Shown here: positions 46,243 to 55,999 of the stretch, piece by piece
Layout: each line of letters opens with the position of its first letter
Numbering within the stretch: the first letter of the stretch is position 1
Assembly: GCA_964445815.1 (NCBI GenBank)
Contig: CAYULW010000011.1
Location: 24,212 to 88,211 of the forward strand
Direction of reading: 5' to 3'
DNA from: CAYULW01 sp964445815
Lineage (GTDB): Bacteria > Bacteroidota > Bacteroidia > Flavobacteriales_E > Vicingaceae
Length of the DNA: 64,000 nt
Position numbers and translations under genes: made by a program
The notes under the pieces: model-generated
Database searches by the model: none
Told to the model about the DNA's origin: nothing
Seen by the model: the letters and a program-made list of their open reading frames with translations, nothing else

Positions 46243-47779
46243 TGCCCAAGCGATCTATACCCCTTTGAATTCTGTTCACACACTCCTCTTTGCCCAGCAA
46301 TTCTGCTATAGCAAACATAGAGGGACCCATTCCTTTTCCGGTGACCAAAAGACGAAACAATGGCAATACTGCACCAATACCCAAGCCTTTTTCCTCTAAA
46401 AACGCCTTAAAGGTCATTTCTATATTTTCTGCTGTATAATCATTAATCGCGCCTAAGCTTTCTTTCCATTCCTGCATTAGACCAGGCGCCTGATCCTTCC
46501 ACTTTTTTCTAGTGGTCTTTTCATCATAAAGCTCCGGAGCTTTGAACAGATATTCTCCCTCTGCCGGAATCTCTGCCAAGAAAGTCGCTCTTTCTTTCAT
46601 CAGTGAGCAAACTTTTGCCAAATAGTCTACGGAGTGCGTCTTAAATCGATCCTCTACAGAAGGGGTTTCTATTAACATTTTAGCGAGGGTAGCATTGTTC
46701 TCTGCTCTCAAATATTGCTGGTTAAACCATTTGGCTTTTTCGGGATCATACTTAGCACCGGCCTTACCAACCCGCTCTAAAGAAAAGGCATCGATCAGCT
46801 CTTGCATGGAAAAAATCTCCTGACTTGTTCCCGGATTCCAGCCCAAAAGAGCCAAAATATTGATGAAGGCCTCTGCAAAATAACCTTTCTCTCTATAACC
46901 GGAAGAGGTTTCTCCTGATTTAGGGTCCTTCCATTCTAGTGGAAATACAGGAAAGCCCAAACGGTCACCATCTCTCTTGCTTAGTTTTCCGTTTCCATCC
47001 GGTTTTAATAACAATGGCAAGTGTGCAAAATCGGGTCGACTCTCTTCCCATCCAAAGGCTTCATACAAATACACATGTAAGGGAGCAGAAGGCAACCATT
47101 CCTCTCCACGAATCACATGAGAGATTTGCATCAAATGGTCATCTACAATATTGGCCAAATGGTATGTGGGCATGCCATCAGACTTAAACAAGACTTTGTC
47201 GTCCAGATTAGAACTGTGCACACTTACCCAGCCACGAATCATGTCTTTGAACTTAATCTCCTGATTGCGAGGCATCTTTATCCTGATGACATAAGCATCG
47301 CCTCTGTCCATGCGCTCTTTGACTTCTTCGGCAGAAAGAGACACACTATTTTTCATGGTGCTTCTTGTAATGGAATTATACTGCGGTGCTGCTACTCCGG
47401 CTTTTTTCAAATTTTCCCGCATCTGCTCTAACTCTTCAGGTGTATCAAATGCATAATACGCCTTCTCCTCTGCCACCAGCTGCTCTGCATATTGACGATA
47501 AATGTCTTTGGCTTTTCGCTCCGATTGTTTGTACGGACCAAATTCTCCCCCATATCCCTGACCTTCATCGGGAATGATTCCGCACCATTTTAAAGACTCT
47601 TGAATATATTCTTCGGCACCCTGAACAAAACGGGTTTGATCAGTATCCTCAATGCGCAGTAAAAAATCACCTCCATTCTTCTTCGCAAAAAGATAGTTGT
47701 ATAGCGCTGTTCTTACTCCTCCCATATGCAAAGGACCCGTTGGGCTTGGGGCAAACCGTACTCTTACTCTTCTCTCCAT
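46235..47779 (-). CDS. gltX: Glutamyl-tRNA synthetase
   Basis: From the ATG at 47779 ('MERRVRVRFAPSPTG') the protein has about 514 residues; the upstream extension to 47815 lacks family similarity. The class I signature HIGH appears as 'PLHMGG' and the KMSKS loop as 'GKLSKRDGDR'. It charges tRNA-Glu and, since gatA is present in this genome, may also charge tRNA-Gln for transamidation if it is non-discriminating. It begins the folB operon, with a TAnnTTTG element 24 nt upstream. Confidence 0.95.
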   Translation of the reverse strand: MERRVRVRFAPSPTGPLHMGGVRTALYNYLFAKKNGGDFLLRIEDTDQTRFVQGAEEYIQESLKWCGIIPDEGQGYGGEFGPYKQSERKAKDIYRQYAEQLVAEEKAYYAFDTPEELEQMRENLKKAGVAAPQYNSITRSTMKNSVSLSAEEVKERMDRGDAYVIRIKMPRNQEIKFKDMIRGWVSVHSSNLDDKVLFKSDGMPTYHLANIVDDHLMQISHVIRGEEWLPSAPLHVYLYEAFGWEESRPDFAHLPLLLKPDGNGKLSKRDGDRLGFPVFPLEWKDPKSGETSSGYREKGYFAEAFINILALLGWNPGTSQEIFSMQELIDAFSLERVGKAGAKYDPEKAKWFNQQYLRAENNATLAKMLIETPSVEDRFKTHSVDYLAKVCSLMKERATFLAEIPAEGEYLFKAPELYDEKTTRKKWKDQAPGLMQEWKESLGAINDYTAENIEMTFKAFLEEKGLGIGAVLPLFRLLVTGKGMGPSMFAIAELLGKEECVNRIQRGIDRLGNA

Positions 47780-47803
47780 AAATGTAATTCGATTTTGGGG
47801 CTG

Positions 47804-47811
47804 CAAATGTA
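47804..47811 (-). promoter_or_regulatory. -7 element for gltX-folB
   Basis: The minus strand reads TACATTTG, a perfect TAnnTTTG, 24 nt before the gltX ATG at 47779. Confidence 0.45.
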
Positions 47812-47877
47812 GCAAATCGCACCAGTATAAAGTAAAGAATATCTAAGCTTTAAGGGTTAAAGACAAGATAATGCACC

Positions 47878-47885
47878 TACTTTTG
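47878..47885 (+). promoter_or_regulatory. -7 element placed for a leaderless methyltransferase mRNA
   Basis: TACTTTTG matches TAnnTTTG, with exactly 4 nt before the ATG at 47890. Transcription should begin at about the start codon. Confidence 0.5.
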
Positions 47886-47889
47886 CTCA

Positions 47890-48795
47890 ATGAATAAAAA
47901 GAAAGGCAAGTATTCCGGTCGTTTTTTATCTCCGGGTTCCGGTTTAGACTATGAACTATTAGACATTGGAAACAAGAGAAAACTGGAACGTTTTGGCTCT
48001 CTGCTGCTCAATCGACCTGAAATAACCGCAGACACTAAACCCAACCTGAGCAAAAAAAAATGGGAAAGTGCTCATTATTATTTTTTTGAAGAAGAAGGAA
48101 AAAAAGGACATTGGAAAGAACGCTTTCCAAGCGAAAAGGTATGGCTGATTGAATACAATACCCCTTTCGTTAATTTGAGTTTTCAGCTAGAGCTTACCAA
48201 GTTTAAACACATTGGCTTGTTTCCCGAGCAAGCTGCCAATTGGCATTATATAGATCAACATGTTCGGGCCTTGAAAAAAGAGCTAAGAGAGCCTCCCCGC
48301 TTTTTAAACCTTTTTGCCTATACAGGTGCCGCTAGTATTGTTGCGGCCAAGTCTGGCGCAGAAGTAACAAATGTTGATTCAATAAAACAGGTGCTTCATT
48401 GGGGAAAAAACAATGCGGATTTAAATGGTATTGAAAACATAAGGTGGCTGCAAGAAGATGCTCGCAAATTTGTTGACAAAGCAGTTCGAAGAAAAGAAAG
48501 GTACCACGGCATTATTTTAGATCCTCCCAGCTATGGGGTGGGGGCCAATAATGAGAAATGGAAACTGGAAAAGGATTTGTGGCCTTTACTAGAGCAATTG
48601 ATGTTGCTTCTAGACCCAAAAGCTCATTTTTTCATACTGAACACCTATTCTCCCAAAATGGATCTCTTTATGCTTAAAAGCAAACTCAAAAATGTAGAGC
48701 GTTTTCCCAAGGCCTATGAAAGTGCACAATTAGGCTTAATGTCCTCTACAAAACAGAAATTGACCCTTGGTCACTTGATCCGTTTTTATAAATAA
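47890..48795 (+). CDS. RlmI-like class I methyltransferase
   Basis: A 301-residue methyltransferase of the RlmI/RlmK (Methyltrans_SAM) group. SAM motif I is 'FLNLFAYTGAASIVAA', followed by 'VTNVDSIKQVL' and the catalytic-site motif 'GIILDPPSYG'. Family members methylate 23S rRNA bases. It lacks the usual N-terminal PUA domain and so may have a different RNA target. It is divergent from gltX and is predicted to be leaderless. Confidence 0.85.
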   Translation: MNKKKGKYSGRFLSPGSGLDYELLDIGNKRKLERFGSLLLNRPEITADTKPNLSKKKWESAHYYFFEEEGKKGHWKERFPSEKVWLIEYNTPFVNLSFQLELTKFKHIGLFPEQAANWHYIDQHVRALKKELREPPRFLNLFAYTGAASIVAAKSGAEVTNVDSIKQVLHWGKNNADLNGIENIRWLQEDARKFVDKAVRRKERYHGIILDPPSYGVGANNEKWKLEKDLWPLLEQLMLLLDPKAHFFILNTYSPKMDLFMLKSKLKNVERFPKAYESAQLGLMSSTKQKLTLGHLIRFYK

Positions 48796-48854
48796 TATTT
48801 TGCTTAATTTTTTGTTCTTTTTTTAAACGCCATTATACTAGATTTTAAAAAACA

Positions 48855-51800
48855 TTGACAGATCGTTCTTCATACCATTCTCTAATCGATAAACTAAATG
48901 GTTTTATACGCAAGTATTACATTAATCAACTTCTTAGAGGTAGTATTTATTTTGTAGCTATTGGTTTGGGGCTTTTCCTTTGTGCTATTTTATTAGAACA
49001 CTTTGGTCAATTCAACTCTAATATCCGGACTGTACTGTTTTATGCCTTTTTAGTATCCAATCTCCTTGTTTTTAGCAAATACATCGTGCTTCCATTGAGT
49101 CAACTCTTTGCCATTAGAAAACAAATCAGTCATGAACAAGCGGCACAAATTATTGGTCGACATTTTAGTGAAGTAAGTGATAAACTGTTTAATATTTTAC
49201 AACTCAGAGGAGGTTCAAACGTTTCTAGTGAGCTTGTAGAAGCCAGCATCAATCAAAAAGCAAAAGAACTCCACCCAATTCCATTTGTTGCTGCAATTAA
49301 CTTGAAAGACAATAAGAAATATCTAAAGTATGCATTGCCGCCAATTGCTCTTTTTCTGTTTATCTTATTGTTTTCTCCAAATATCATTTCAGAAAGCACC
49401 AATCGTCTGGTTGCGCATGAAGTAGAGTTTATACCAGAGGCGCCTTTTCGCTTCGTCATTGAAAATGAAAAACTGGAAGCAATCAAGCATGAAGATTATA
49501 CTTTAAAAGTGCGCCTTGAGGGAGATGAAATTCCAGAACAACTCAGCATAGAAGTCAATGAACAGTCCATCTGGATGAAAAAAACCGGAGAACGCTCTTT
49601 TCAATACAGTTTTAAAAATTTACAAGAAGATCAGTTTTTTAACTTAAAAGGTCTCGAATTCTTATCTAAAAATTACCGATTGGCAGTTCTTCCAAAACCT
49701 AAAATTATAGGTTTGAGGGCATTATTAAATTACCCTAAGTATCTCAATCTAAAAGATAAAACTATAGACAATACAGGAGACATAAGCATTCCTGAAGGGA
49801 CACACATAAAGTGGACACTTAAAACACAAGATGCTGACAACTTGAGCTTTATCATAAAAGACAGTCTTGTTGATTTGGTGCGAAACTCAGAAAATCTGTT
49901 TTCTTACTCCGATTATTTCTATGCCAGTCAAAGCTATCATGTCTTATCTAAAAATGAATTTGTTCCGGTTGCAGATACACTCCGTTACTCCATTCTTGTC
50001 ACCAAAGATAAGCGTCCAAGCATAGAATTAGATGTAGAAAGAGATAGTAGTCGCTTGAATCTGCTTTATTTTAATGGCCTCATTAAAGACGATTATGGGT
50101 TTAGCCGCTTAGAGTTTCATCATCAGGTAATTCGGGCTAATGGAGAAAGTGAAAAGCCACAGAGAGAATTTATACCAATCAACACCCAGTTGCCCTTAAC
50201 GGATTATTATCATGCATGGAATACAGAAGGTTTTCAACTCAAGCCGGGTGATCAGGTAGATTACTACTTTACCGTTTGGGATAATGATGGAGTAAATGGG
50301 AGCAAACCTGCAAGCACGGCAAAACTGGTTTTTAGAGCTCCTTCACTTAAAGAACTTAGCGAGAAAGAAAGCCAAAGCAATGAGAAGATTAAGGCTGAGC
50401 TTGAGAATAACATTGATTTAGCCAAAGAGATAAGAGATGACTTAGAACGACTTAAGGCTAAAATGATTGATAAAAAAAATATTGGTTATCAAGAAAAAAA
50501 GCTGCTAGAAGATGTCCTCAAAAAGCAGAAGAAGATTCAAAATTCCATTCAAAAACTAAATAAAGAGAACGAACAAAAAGACAAATTACAAAAACAATAC
50601 AGTGAAATCGATGAAGAGTTGATTCAAAAACAAGAACAACTTCAAGATCTTTTTGAAAAGGTCATGACAGAAGAAATGAAGCAAATGCTAGCCGAAATTG
50701 AAAAAATGATGGACGAGCTGAAAAAAGAGGACATTCAAAAAGCGCTGGAGAAAATGGAGTTAAACAATGAGGAATTAGAAAAAGAGCTGGACAGGAACCT
50801 TGAATTGTTTAAACAGTTGGAATTAGAAAAAGAGGTAGCTGAAACAAAAAAAGCATTGGACGAACTCAAAGAAAAGCAAGAAGATTTAAGGGAAAAAACA
50901 GAAAACAAAGAAGAAAGTCCCGAAGAGCTGAAACAACAACAAGAAGAGTTAAAAGAGGACTTTGAAGCACTCGAAAAAAAGCTGGAAGACATCAAGGAAA
51001 AGAACAAAGAATTAGAACAACCGAATAAAATGCCTCAAACCGATGCTTTGGAAGAGGAGATAAAAAAAGACATGCAGGAGAGTGCGGACGAGCTAGGCAA
51101 AAAAAATTCTAAAAAAGCTTCCGGAAAACAAAAAGAAGCGGGAGATAAAATGCAGGAAATGTCCGATCAACTTTCAGATTTACAAATGCAAATGCAATCT
51201 GGTGCAAGTGCTGAAAACATGGAGGATTTGCGTTTTCTTCTTGAAAACCTAATCCAGCTTTCTTTCGATCAGGAGTCTGTGATGGAAAACCTTAAAGAAA
51301 CAAACATCAATGACCCTAAATACTTCACGTATGCCCAAAGGCAAAAAAAGCTTAAAGACGATGCAAAGATTATTGAAGACTCTCTTTTTGCTTTAAGTAA
51401 AAGAATCATTCAACTTGAGGCTACTGTCAATAGAGAGGTAGGAGCAATTAATCACAATATGCTTAAAGCGATTGAAGAGCTTGGGGAACGAAGAACGGAG
51501 CAAGCCAATTCAAGACAGCAATTTGCAATGACATCCATCAATAATTTAGCTTTACTGCTAGATGAGGCTTTACAAAACATGCAGTCTCAATTAAATATGC
51601 AAAGCAAAGGGAATTGCAAAAAGCCCGGACAGGGTTCGCCCAAACCCGGAAGTGGAAATAGCATGAGTAAGCTTCAACAGCAACTTAATCAGCAGCTTGA
51701 GCAGTTAAAAAAAGCCATGGAAAAAGGCAAAATGCCAAATGGAAGTAAGCCCGGGGCAAAACCGGGGAGTCAAGGCATGGGAGGAATGAGTAAGCAATTG

Positions 51801-52208
51801 GCAAAAACAGCAGCCAAGCAAGCAGCAATAAGAGAAGCGCTTGAAAATATGCAAAATCAAATGCAAAAAGAAGGCAATCAAGATGGTTTAGGAGGTATGA
51901 AGAAGTTGGGAGAGATGATGGAAGAAACAGAAACTGATATTGTAAACAAAAGAATTACAAACGAAACAATTCTTAGACAACAGGAAATTTTAACCCGCCT
52001 ATTACAGTCTGAAAAAGCCCAGAGAGAAAGAGAAAAAGAAGAGCAGCGGGAGGCTACTGAATTCACAGATCAAATTGATCGTAACCCTAATGAGTTTTTA
52101 GAGTATAATAGGCGGAAAGAAAAAGAAATTGAACTTTTAAGAACACTTCCACCAACTTTTAATCAATTTTACAAACAGAAAGTAAGTGAATACTTTAAAA
52201 ACTTGTAA
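48855..52208 (+). CDS. DUF4175 family protein, very long and coiled-coil-rich
   Basis: A 1117-residue protein typical of DUF4175 in Bacteroidota. Three membrane helices lie in the first 180 residues (about 33-52, 58-78 and 160-178), followed by a beta-rich extracytoplasmic region (about 190-495) and a very long, charged coiled coil rich in Glu, Lys and Gln (about 500-1090). Start is TTG at 48855. The function is unknown. It overlaps or abuts the HATPase gene and then ybeY and mnmG, a gene order that I recognise from related genomes. Confidence 0.85.
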   Translation: MTDRSSYHSLIDKLNGFIRKYYINQLLRGSIYFVAIGLGLFLCAILLEHFGQFNSNIRTVLFYAFLVSNLLVFSKYIVLPLSQLFAIRKQISHEQAAQIIGRHFSEVSDKLFNILQLRGGSNVSSELVEASINQKAKELHPIPFVAAINLKDNKKYLKYALPPIALFLFILLFSPNIISESTNRLVAHEVEFIPEAPFRFVIENEKLEAIKHEDYTLKVRLEGDEIPEQLSIEVNEQSIWMKKTGERSFQYSFKNLQEDQFFNLKGLEFLSKNYRLAVLPKPKIIGLRALLNYPKYLNLKDKTIDNTGDISIPEGTHIKWTLKTQDADNLSFIIKDSLVDLVRNSENLFSYSDYFYASQSYHVLSKNEFVPVADTLRYSILVTKDKRPSIELDVERDSSRLNLLYFNGLIKDDYGFSRLEFHHQVIRANGESEKPQREFIPINTQLPLTDYYHAWNTEGFQLKPGDQVDYYFTVWDNDGVNGSKPASTAKLVFRAPSLKELSEKESQSNEKIKAELENNIDLAKEIRDDLERLKAKMIDKKNIGYQEKKLLEDVLKKQKKIQNSIQKLNKENEQKDKLQKQYSEIDEELIQKQEQLQDLFEKVMTEEMKQMLAEIEKMMDELKKEDIQKALEKMELNNEELEKELDRNLELFKQLELEKEVAETKKALDELKEKQEDLREKTENKEESPEELKQQQEELKEDFEALEKKLEDIKEKNKELEQPNKMPQTDALEEEIKKDMQESADELGKKNSKKASGKQKEAGDKMQEMSDQLSDLQMQMQSGASAENMEDLRFLLENLIQLSFDQESVMENLKETNINDPKYFTYAQRQKKLKDDAKIIEDSLFALSKRIIQLEATVNREVGAINHNMLKAIEELGERRTEQANSRQQFAMTSINNLALLLDEALQNMQSQLNMQSKGNCKKPGQGSPKPGSGNSMSKLQQQLNQQLEQLKKAMEKGKMPNGSKPGAKPGSQGMGGMSKQLAKTAAKQAAIREALENMQNQMQKEGNQDGLGGMKKLGEMMEETETDIVNKRITNETILRQQEILTRLLQSEKAQREREKEEQREATEFTDQIDRNPNEFLEYNRRKEKEIELLRTLPPTFNQFYKQKVSEYFKNL

Positions 52209-52212
52209 TCTT

Positions 52213-52626
52213 ATGATGGCTAGCGCGCAATTAAATACACATCAATTACCATCAAGCATACAAAGCCTTTCACTTGTTGAGCAAATTATTGAAGACATCA
52301 AAAATTTGCATGGCATTCCTGAAGAACTATATGGTAATATTCTGGTTTCAGTTACTGAAGCGGTGAGTAATGCTATTCATCATGGCAATAAGCTAAATGA
52401 ACAATTAGCTATTGATTTTAGTTTCGAATATACTGATAATGAATACTTATTCTACATCAAAGATCAAGGTCTCGGTTTTGATTTTAATCACCTTCCCGAT
52501 CCAACACATCCTGACAATATTGAGAAACCAGATGGCAGAGGAATATTTATCATGCACAGCTTATCGGATAAAGTTGAGTTTCTAGACAACGGTTCTCAAG
52601 TACTTATTCATTTTAATAGAGTTTAA
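52213..52626 (+). CDS. Anti-sigma-factor-like HATPase (RsbW type)
   Basis: About 137 residues from the ATG at 52213. It is a GHKL ATPase domain alone: the N-box helix 'SVTEAVSNAIHHGN', the G1 box 'DQGLGFD' and the later 'GRGIFIMHSLSD' are all visible. Stand-alone domains of this kind act as anti-sigma kinases or partner-switching regulators, but no sigma factor or anti-anti-sigma protein adjoins it. It is conserved upstream of ybeY. Confidence 0.83.
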   Translation: MMASAQLNTHQLPSSIQSLSLVEQIIEDIKNLHGIPEELYGNILVSVTEAVSNAIHHGNKLNEQLAIDFSFEYTDNEYLFYIKDQGLGFDFNHLPDPTHPDNIEKPDGRGIFIMHSLSDKVEFLDNGSQVLIHFNRV

Positions 52627-52629
52627 TCT

Positions 52630-53058
52630 TTGGGTGAAATTAACTTCTTTAATGAAGAACTAGATTTTCAACTTATCTCTTCAAAGAATCATACTCAATG
52701 GATACTTAAATCAATTGAAAATGAGGGATTTGAGCTCGGCGAAGTCAATTATATTTTCTGTTCAGATGAGTACTTACTAAACATCAATAAAAATTACCTT
52801 AACCACAATTATTACACAGACATAATTAGCTTTAACTATGTTGATAATCAAACTGTTTCGGGAGATTTATTCATTAGTATAGAACGTGTAAAAGAAAACG
52901 CAGAATCACTCAACCTGAAATTTGAACAAGAACTGTCAAGGGTCATGATACATGGCATATTGCACTTAATGGGATACAATGATAAGGCAACTGAAGAACA
53001 AGCGGTAATGCGAGCTAAAGAGGATTTTTATTTAGCTTTGCAGTCCGATTTTATCTAG
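52630..53058 (+). CDS. ybeY: Endoribonuclease YbeY
   Basis: A 142-residue metalloprotein of rRNA maturation and ribosome quality control. The motif H-x3-H is His108 and His112 in 'IHGILHLMGYND', but the third ligand, 6 residues on, is Asp118 instead of His, the usual Bacteroidota variant. It begins with TTG just after the HATPase stop. Its stop codon is immediately followed by a perfect parS site. Confidence 0.9.
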   Translation: MGEINFFNEELDFQLISSKNHTQWILKSIENEGFELGEVNYIFCSDEYLLNINKNYLNHNYYTDIISFNYVDNQTVSGDLFISIERVKENAESLNLKFEQELSRVMIHGILHLMGYNDKATEEQAVMRAKEDFYLALQSDFI

Positions 53059-53074
53059 TGTTCCACGTGAAACA
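53059..53074. promoter_or_regulatory. parS site, perfect match, upstream of mnmG
   Basis: TGTTCCACGTGAAACA fits the parS consensus TGTTNCACGTGAAACA at all positions. ParB loads at such sites, usually near the chromosome origin. It sits in the 24-bp gap between ybeY and mnmG. Confidence 0.85.
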
Positions 53075-53082
53075 AATTGGCC

Positions 53083-54945
53083 ATGCTTAAAGAATATGAT
53101 GTTATTGTTGTTGGGGGAGGTCATGCCGGCTGTGAAGCCACGGCCGCTGCCGCAAATACTGGTTCGTCAGTATTGCTCGTCACAATGAACATGTCGACCA
53201 TTGCTCAAATGTCGTGCAACCCCGCCATGGGAGGTGTTGCCAAAGGTCAAATTGTAAGGGAAATAGATGCTATGGGAGGTTACAGTGGAATTGTTTCTGA
53301 CAAAACGGCCATTCAATTTCGAATGCTAAACCTATCAAAGGGTCCTGCCATGTGGAGTCCAAGAGTGCAGTCGGACAGATGGCTATTTGCTCAAGAATGG
53401 AGACTAATGCTTGAACAAACTCCAAATGTAGACTTCTGGCAAGATACTGTAAATGGGGTGCTCGTTGAAGGCAACAAAGTGGTTGGAGTAAAAACATCTT
53501 TAGGTTTAACTGTAAAATCAAAAACTGTTGTCTTAACAAATGGCACCTTTCTAAATGGGTTAATCCATGTCGGTCAGAAAAATTTTGGAGGAGGAAGAGC
53601 TGCAGAAAGAAACTCTACAGGGATAACAGAGCAGCTTATAGATCTCGGATTTGACCATGGAAGAATGAAAACCGGAACCCCTCCAAGAGTTGATTCTCGG
53701 TCTTTGGATTATTCTAAAATGACAGAACAACCCGGAGATGATATTCCCGGAAAGTTTTCCTTTACTAATACTCCAAGACTAAAAAACCAATTGAGTTGTC
53801 ACATTACTTATACCAATCCAAGGGTTCATGAAGTTCTGGAAAGTGGTTTAGAAAGGTCTCCTATGTTTAGTGGAGCAATTGAGGGAACAGGGCCACGCTA
53901 TTGCCCTTCTATCGAAGAAAAAATAAAGCGGTTTTCCGAGCGCGAAAGACATCAAATCTTTGTAGAACCAGAAGGCTGGAATACTGTTGAAATTTACGTA
54001 AATGGCTTCTCAACATCTTTGCCAATGGATGTTCAAATGAAAGCGATAAAACAGATTAAAGGTTTTGAAAAAGTTAAGCTATTCAGACCTGGCTATGCCA
54101 TTGAGTATGACTACTTTCCTCCAACACAACTAAAACACACCCTAGAAACAAAATTGGTTGAGAACCTTTATTTTGCAGGTCAAATTAATGGCACGACCGG
54201 TTATGAAGAAGCCGGAGGCCAGGGCTTAATGGCTGGACTAAATGCTAGTTTAAAGGTTCAGGAAAAGGCGCCTCTTGTATTGAGAAGAGATCAGGCTTAT
54301 ATCGGCGTCTTAATAGATGACCTTATAACAAAAGGCACCAAAGAGCCATATAGAATGTTTACTTCAAGAGCTGAATACCGAATACTTTTAAGACAAGACA
54401 ATGCAGATTTAAGGCTTACACCTCTGTCGTACAAAGTTGGGTTAGCAGATGAAAAAAGGCTAAAAGCAGTTGAAAAAAAGTTAAACGATACTGAGTCAAT
54501 TCTAACCGCACTTTCTGAGTCATCAATTACTCCCGACGAAGCAAACCCCTATTTAGAGAAACTTGGTACCAGCCCTATTAAACAAAAAGTAAAATTGGCT
54601 AGTATTATTTCCCGCCCTCAAGTTTCACTGAAAAATATGCTTCAGGAAAATAAAATCAACACAGCTAGTATTTCTCAATTTTCCGAAGAATCTTTAGAAC
54701 AAGCCGAGATTAAAATTAAGTACAGCGGATACATTGAAAGAGAAAAAGAAACCGCTGCTAAACTAACACGATTAGAAGGAATCAAAATAAAACCAGATTT
54801 TGACTACCATTCGTTAACCTCCATTTCTGCTGAGGCAAGAGAAAAACTAAGCGAAATTAAACCATCAACTATAGGTCAAGCTTCAAGAATTAGTGGCGTT
54901 TCGCCTTCGGATATTTCGGTTTTACTCGTGCATTTTGGTAGATAG
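53083..54945 (+). CDS. mnmG: tRNA uridine-5-carboxymethylaminomethyl modification enzyme MnmG
   Basis: From the ATG at 53083 the protein has 620 residues. The FAD dinucleotide motif 'VIVVGGGHAGCEAT' and the MnmG signature 'GGVAKGQIVREIDAMGG' region (shortened here) are present, along with 'SCNPAMGG' nearby and the C-terminal helical tail. With MnmE it forms the complex that installs cmnm5 groups at wobble U34 of tRNAs. A TTG at 53077 would lie in the gap after parS and is less likely. It is flanked by two parS-type sites. Confidence 0.96.
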   Translation: MLKEYDVIVVGGGHAGCEATAAAANTGSSVLLVTMNMSTIAQMSCNPAMGGVAKGQIVREIDAMGGYSGIVSDKTAIQFRMLNLSKGPAMWSPRVQSDRWLFAQEWRLMLEQTPNVDFWQDTVNGVLVEGNKVVGVKTSLGLTVKSKTVVLTNGTFLNGLIHVGQKNFGGGRAAERNSTGITEQLIDLGFDHGRMKTGTPPRVDSRSLDYSKMTEQPGDDIPGKFSFTNTPRLKNQLSCHITYTNPRVHEVLESGLERSPMFSGAIEGTGPRYCPSIEEKIKRFSERERHQIFVEPEGWNTVEIYVNGFSTSLPMDVQMKAIKQIKGFEKVKLFRPGYAIEYDYFPPTQLKHTLETKLVENLYFAGQINGTTGYEEAGGQGLMAGLNASLKVQEKAPLVLRRDQAYIGVLIDDLITKGTKEPYRMFTSRAEYRILLRQDNADLRLTPLSYKVGLADEKRLKAVEKKLNDTESILTALSESSITPDEANPYLEKLGTSPIKQKVKLASIISRPQVSLKNMLQENKINTASISQFSEESLEQAEIKIKYSGYIEREKETAAKLTRLEGIKIKPDFDYHSLTSISAEAREKLSEIKPSTIGQASRISGVSPSDISVLLVHFGR

Positions 54946-54959
54946 TTCCACGTGAAACA
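54944..54959. promoter_or_regulatory. Second parS-like site (15/16) after mnmG
   Basis: AGTTCCACGTGAAACA differs from the parS consensus only at its first base. It begins in the mnmG stop codon and ends just before the ATG at 54961. Confidence 0.75.
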
Positions 54960-54960
54960 T

Positions 54961-55845
54961 ATGAATAAAATTAGCCATTGCCCCATCTGCGAATCCTCAA
55001 GCTTTAGTGAGACATTGAGGTGCATAGACTACACAGTTAGTCAGGAAGAGTTTACCATTGTTGAATGCAATAAATGTCATTTTCAATTTACAAATCCTAA
55101 GCCTCAGGAAAACGAGATAGGGAGGTATTACGAATCGGAAGAATACATTTCTCATAGCAATACAAACAAAGGGTTAATACATAAGCTATATCAAGTTGTA
55201 AGAAACAAAACATTAAAGGATAAATTAAAGCTAATAGATCGCTTTGGAAATGAACGAACGCTTCTTGATATTGGATCGGGAACGGGTGAGTTTTTAAATG
55301 TCTGCCAAAAAAATGGGTGGACATGCAAAGGAATTGAGCCTTCTGAAAAAGCAAGAAGTTTTGCCATTGACACATACCAACTTGACATTTCTCCTGAATC
55401 TGAAATTAGTTTACTAAAGGAAAACTCTTATTGTATTGTAACAATGTGGCATGTCTTAGAGCATGTTTATCATCTTAATCAAAGACTTTCTGAAATCAAA
55501 AAGCTACTCAAACCAAGCGGAACTTTGGTTGTTGCGGTTCCGAATAGAAATAGTCATGATGCCGAGTTCTATGAAAAATATTGGGCGGCTTATGACCTCC
55601 CAAGGCACCTTTATCACTTTACGCCAAATGATATAAAAAATTTAGCAGATAAGTTCGATTTTGAATTGATAGACACAAAACCCATGCGGTTTGATAGTTT
55701 CTATGTCAGTATGCTGAGTGAAAAGTATAAAACAGGAAAAATCAATTATACTTCTGCATTTCTAAGAGGGCTTGTGTCAAACTTAAAAGCAAAATCAAAA
55801 AAAAGCTTCTCTTCACAGATTTATTTTTTGAAAAATAAAAAATGA
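54961..55845 (+). CDS. Zinc-ribbon class I methyltransferase
   Basis: About 294 residues from the ATG at 54961; a GTG at 54952 lies inside the parS-like site and is less likely. An N-terminal zinc ribbon (Cys in 'SHCPICESS' and 'VECNKCHF') precedes a Methyltransf_23-type core with SAM motif I 'TLLDIGSGTGEFLNVC'. Such ribbon methyltransferases often act on sugars or small metabolites. It follows mnmG with a 15-nt gap and may be co-transcribed. A 324-bp region follows that contains only a terminator and tRNA-Arg. Confidence 0.82.
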   Translation: MNKISHCPICESSSFSETLRCIDYTVSQEEFTIVECNKCHFQFTNPKPQENEIGRYYESEEYISHSNTNKGLIHKLYQVVRNKTLKDKLKLIDRFGNERTLLDIGSGTGEFLNVCQKNGWTCKGIEPSEKARSFAIDTYQLDISPESEISLLKENSYCIVTMWHVLEHVYHLNQRLSEIKKLLKPSGTLVVAVPNRNSHDAEFYEKYWAAYDLPRHLYHFTPNDIKNLADKFDFELIDTKPMRFDSFYVSMLSEKYKTGKINYTSAFLRGLVSNLKAKSKKSFSSQIYFLKNKK

Positions 55846-55999
55846 GGCAATTTTAAGCCATACAAACTCCAAACTACCTTCTATAGTATATAACCCTTAA
55901 AAAGATAAGAAACCCGCAAAGAAGTCGTCTTTTCAACATTCTGAAAACCAAACAAATAGCCTTGCTTGGGGTTAAAAGTCAAAATATACATTTGTCCAG

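Noticed and set aside
53059..54959. Placing oriC within this window
   Set aside because: parS sites are present, but I saw no cluster of DnaA boxes, no dnaA, and no AT-rich gene-free region large enough around mnmG.
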